This document shows, in pieces, positions 61,133-64,000 of a DNA stretch of 64,000 nt. A program made the position numbers and the translations under genes. Under the pieces are notes generated by a model, which was not told the origin of the DNA, made no database searches, and saw only the letters and a program-made list of their open reading frames with translations. This DNA comes from Pelagibius sp028280305 (GTDB lineage: Bacteria > Pseudomonadota > Alphaproteobacteria > Kiloniellales > Kiloniellaceae): assembly GCF_965233615.1 (NCBI RefSeq), contig NZ_OZ247495.1. One strand, given 5' to 3'. The stretch's first letter is position 1. Each line of letters begins with the position of its first letter.

Positions 61133-63421
61133 ATGTCAGATCTTTCCGCGGCCGCGACTCCGGCCCATGCCTATCCCTATCTCGATGCCCTGAACGAGGG
61201 CCAGCGCACGGCTGTCGAGGCGCTGGACGGCCCGGTGCTGGTGCTGGCCGGCGCCGGTACCGGCAAGACCCGCGTGCTCACCACCCGCCTGGGCCACCTG
61301 CTGATGACCGGGCGGGCGCGCTCGCCGGGTGAGTTGCTCGCCGTCACCTTCACCAACAAGGCGGCGCGGGAGATGAAGGACCGCGTGGCGGCCCTGCTGG
61401 ATCGGCCCTCGGTGGAGGGCTGGTGGCTGGGCACCTTCCATGCCATCGCCGTGCGCATTCTGCGGCGTAATCCGGAGGCCGTGGGCCTGCGCAGCAACTT
61501 CACCATTCTCGACACCGACGATCAGATCCGTCTGGTGAAACAGATCCTGCAGTCGGAGCATGTCGATGAGAAAAAATGGCCGGCCCGGGCGCTGCTGTCG
61601 ATTTTCGAGCGCTGGAAGGACCGCGGCCTGACGCCGGAGAAAGTCTCGGCGGGGGAGGCCGGCGACTTCGCCCGCGGCCGTGCGGTGGAACTCTATACGG
61701 CTTATCAGGAGCGCTTGCGGACTCTGAATGCCTGCGACTTCGGCGATCTGCTGCTGCACAACCTGACGCTCTTCCAGAACGAGCCCGAGGTCCTGGCCGA
61801 CTACCACCGGCGCTTCCGCTATATCCTGGTGGACGAGTATCAGGACACCAACGTGGCGCAGTATCTCTGGCTGCGCCTACTGGCCCAGGGCCACAAGAAC
61901 ATCTGCTGCGTCGGCGATGACGACCAGTCGATCTACGGCTGGCGCGGCGCGGAGGTCGGCAACATTCTGCGTTTCGAGGAGGATTTCCCCGGCGCCAAGG
62001 TGATCCGGCTGGAGCGCAACTACCGCTCCACCGGCCGTATCCTGGCGGCTGCCTCCGGCCTTATTTCCCACAACGAAGGACGCCTCGGAAAAACGCTTTG
62101 GACCGAGGACGGCGAGGGCGAGAAGCTGCGCCTGCGCGGCCTCTGGGACGGCGAGGCCGAAGCCCGTTTCGTCGGCGAAGAGATCGAAGCGATGCAAGCG
62201 CGGGAGAAGGATCTCGATCTCAAGCAGATCGCCATATTGGTGCGCACCGGCGCCCAGACCCGCGAGTTCGAAGAACGCTTCATCACCCTCGGCCTGCCCT
62301 ATCGGGTTGTCGGCGGGCCGCGTTTTTACGAGCGCATGGAGATCCGCGATGCCCTTGCCTATCTGCGGGTGATCCATTCGCCGGACGACGATCTTGCTTT
62401 CGAGCGGATCATGAACAAGCCCAAGCGCGGCCTGGGCAACGCCACCCTGCAACTGCTCTACCAGACCGCCCGCGCCGGCAACGTGCCCCTGACCCTGGCG
62501 GTGCGCCGTCTTGTCGAGACCGACGAACTGCGCCCCGCCGCGCGCCGCGCCCTGGGCAACCTGCTGCGCGACTTTGACCGCTGGCGCGATATGGTCGAGA
62601 CCACGCCGCATCCCGAACTGGCCGAGATCGTGCTGGAGGAATCCGGCTACATCGAGATGTGGATGAACGACAAGTCGCTGGAAGCGCCGGGGCGGCTGGA
62701 AAACCTCAAGGAGTTCGTGAACGCCCTCGGCGAGTTCGAAAATCTCGCGGGTTTTCTCGAGCACGTCTCCCTGGTGATGGAGGCCTTGTCCCAGGAAGGC
62801 CAGGACGTGGTCACCATCATGACCCTCCATGCCGCCAAGGGTTTGGAGTTCGATACGGTCTTCCTGCCGGGCTGGGAGGAGGGGCTGTTCCCCAACCAGC
62901 GGGCCCTGGACGAGACCGGCCGGCGCGGCCTGGAAGAGGAGCGGCGACTGGCTTACGTCGGCCTGACGCGGGCACGCAAGCAGGTCATCATCTCCTTCGC
63001 CGCCAACCGGCGCATGCACGGCTCCTGGGCCGCGGCGATCCCCTCGCGCTTTGTCGACGAGTTGCCGCCGGAGCATGTCGCGCAGGAAAGCGATCATGGG
63101 GTCTACGGGGCGGCGGCTTCGGCTTTTGGCAACATGGGTGGCGGCATGAGCGAGTGGAGCGAAGCGCGGGTCAGCCCCGGCCTCGCCCGCGCCAAGGCGC
63201 GCCGCGAAAAGGAGTCCGCGCCCTTCATCGACGTCACCCCGACGCGGATCGAGACCATCGCCAGCGGCGCCTTTCAGCGCGGCGACCGGGTGTTTCATCA
63301 GAAGTTCGGCTACGGCTCCATTGCCTCGGTCGAGGGGGAACGCCTCAACATCCGCTTCGACAAGGCCGGCGACAAAAAGGTCATCGCCAGCTTCGTCGTC
63401 CCCGCCGATCAGGCCGGCTGA
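61133..63421 (+). CDS. UvrD/PcrA-like ATP-dependent DNA helicase
   Basis: A 762-residue superfamily 1 helicase. Motifs in order are Q-motif LNEGQRTAVEALDGPVLVLAGAGTGKTRVLTTR (Walker A), LAVTFTNKAAREMKDRV, ILVDEYQDTNVAQY (Walker B), VGDDDQSIYGWRGA, LERNYRST, VTIMTLHAAKGLEFDTVF and RLAYVGLTRARKQV. The C-terminal region carries a Tudor-like end (GDRVFHQKFGYGSIASVEGERLNIRFDKAGDKKVIASFV) typical of UvrD/PcrA. It acts in nucleotide excision and mismatch repair. The ATG at 61133 is preferred over longer shadow readings. Confidence 0.95.
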   Translation: MSDLSAAATPAHAYPYLDALNEGQRTAVEALDGPVLVLAGAGTGKTRVLTTRLGHLLMTGRARSPGELLAVTFTNKAAREMKDRVAALLDRPSVEGWWLGTFHAIAVRILRRNPEAVGLRSNFTILDTDDQIRLVKQILQSEHVDEKKWPARALLSIFERWKDRGLTPEKVSAGEAGDFARGRAVELYTAYQERLRTLNACDFGDLLLHNLTLFQNEPEVLADYHRRFRYILVDEYQDTNVAQYLWLRLLAQGHKNICCVGDDDQSIYGWRGAEVGNILRFEEDFPGAKVIRLERNYRSTGRILAAASGLISHNEGRLGKTLWTEDGEGEKLRLRGLWDGEAEARFVGEEIEAMQAREKDLDLKQIAILVRTGAQTREFEERFITLGLPYRVVGGPRFYERMEIRDALAYLRVIHSPDDDLAFERIMNKPKRGLGNATLQLLYQTARAGNVPLTLAVRRLVETDELRPAARRALGNLLRDFDRWRDMVETTPHPELAEIVLEESGYIEMWMNDKSLEAPGRLENLKEFVNALGEFENLAGFLEHVSLVMEALSQEGQDVVTIMTLHAAKGLEFDTVFLPGWEEGLFPNQRALDETGRRGLEEERRLAYVGLTRARKQVIISFAANRRMHGSWAAAIPSRFVDELPPEHVAQESDHGVYGAAASAFGNMGGGMSEWSEARVSPGLARAKARREKESAPFIDVTPTRIETIASGAFQRGDRVFHQKFGYGSIASVEGERLNIRFDKAGDKKVIASFVVPADQAG

Positions 63422-63446
63422 ACAGTTCTTTCCTGGAGAAGCAGCT

Positions 63447-64000
63447 TTGACGGCAACCTATTGCCTCACCCTGGCCCTGCCGGAACCTGCGCTCGCGGCT
63501 TTCGAAGCGGTCTTCGAACCCCTGGGCGGTGCGCTGGTTACCGGCGGCAAGGATGCCGATGGGTTGATACCCTGGCAGCTCTATCTCGGCGAGGCACCGG
63601 AGGAGGCGGAGCTGGACCGCCTGCTGGCGCTGGCTGCCGAGGTTGCCGGGATCGAAACGCTGCGGCACGACCTGGAGCGCTTGCCTGAAGTCGACTGGGT
63701 GGCCGAGAGTCAGCGTTCCCTGCCGGCCATAACGGCGGGCCGTTTTCGCATCCGCGGTTCCCATATCGCGGAGCCGGCGCCCTGGAGCGCCATCGATCTG
63801 CTGATCGATGCCAATGCTGCCTTCGGCACGGGAAGGCATGAGACGACGCGGGGCTGTCTCCTGGCGATGCAGGACCTCGCCAAGCGCCGCGCCGTGACGG
63901 AGGTTCTGGATATGGGCTGTGGCTCCGGGGTTCTGGCCATGGCCGCGGCCCGGCTCTGGCCCTGCCGGGTGCTGGGGGTCGACAACGATGCCCCCTCCCT
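63447..64000 (+). CDS. prmA: Ribosomal protein L11 methyltransferase (partial)
   Basis: The first about 185 residues of PrmA; the gene runs off the right edge. It starts at TTG 63447 with GGAG upstream, 25 bases after the helicase stop. The N-terminal L11-binding domain leads into LIDANAAFGTGRHETTRGCLLAM and the SAM motif VLDMGCGSGVLAMAAARLWPCRVLGVDND. PrmA trimethylates lysines of ribosomal protein L11. Confidence 0.92.
   Translation, partial: MTATYCLTLALPEPALAAFEAVFEPLGGALVTGGKDADGLIPWQLYLGEAPEEAELDRLLALAAEVAGIETLRHDLERLPEVDWVAESQRSLPAITAGRFRIRGSHIAEPAPWSAIDLLIDANAAFGTGRHETTRGCLLAMQDLAKRRAVTEVLDMGCGSGVLAMAAARLWPCRVLGVDNDAPS

Overview
The window reads as a high-GC alphaproteobacterial chromosome, possibly Rhodospirillales-like. 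This is inferred from gene content: agl-type sugar ABC genes, a PuuD-type membrane urate oxidase, an ScfR-like XRE regulator, mlaA/mlaC and TRAP genes. There is no rRNA, tRNA or CRISPR array. Genes are densely packed with many 4-base start/stop overlaps.

Layout. 1-6952: a glucoside locus, with an agl-type ABC transporter (minus strand, ATPase cut by the window edge) divergent from a LacI regulator and a GH1 beta-glucosidase; two AAAGCGCTTT palindromes lie between them. 7050-9854: a ureohydrolase followed by an unrecognised GNAT-like protein, then a YjhX-like protein with a GNAT partner. 9860-23194: a purine-degradation locus (M20 hydrolase, AllC, UraD, PuuE on minus; UraH, XdhA, XdhB and a BMP-type ABC importer on plus). 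23195-27240: a lower-GC island with a subtilisin-like protease and an AAA ATPase resembling IetS/IetA. 27248-35477: ScfR-like regulator, ketopantoate-reductase-like protein, EamA exporter, LysR regulator, PuuD, guanine deaminase and a tiny lipoprotein. The purine genes of both blocks together cover guanine to xanthine to urate to 5-hydroxyisourate to OHCU to allantoin to allantoate and beyond. 35501-51297: mostly ordinary genes (GFA protein, HxlR, TRAP transporter, DUF2339 protein, EttA, MlaC/MlaA, SBF transporter, thioesterase, pentapeptide protein, intradiol dioxygenase, ClC channel).

51368-58680 is the most unusual part. It holds two paralogous cassettes, each with a LysR-like-HTH regulator of unfamiliar C-terminal half and a GNAT-like protein of unknown function. 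A third, more diverged GNAT-like copy sits at 8069. Cassette 1 (minus strand) is split by an IS5-family element and a hairpin repeat; cassette 2 (plus strand) is intact. Between them are a small XRE protein, an HxlR regulator and a methyltransferase. In both cassettes the Shine-Dalgarno sequence of the GNAT-like gene lies inside a potential hairpin. CTAG-bounded hairpin repeats are scattered here and at 14.0 kb, several of them fused to TAG stop codons.

58675-64000: a trypsin/HtrA-like protein that has lost its whole catalytic triad, an AstE-like zinc hydrolase, a UvrD/PcrA helicase and the start of PrmA.
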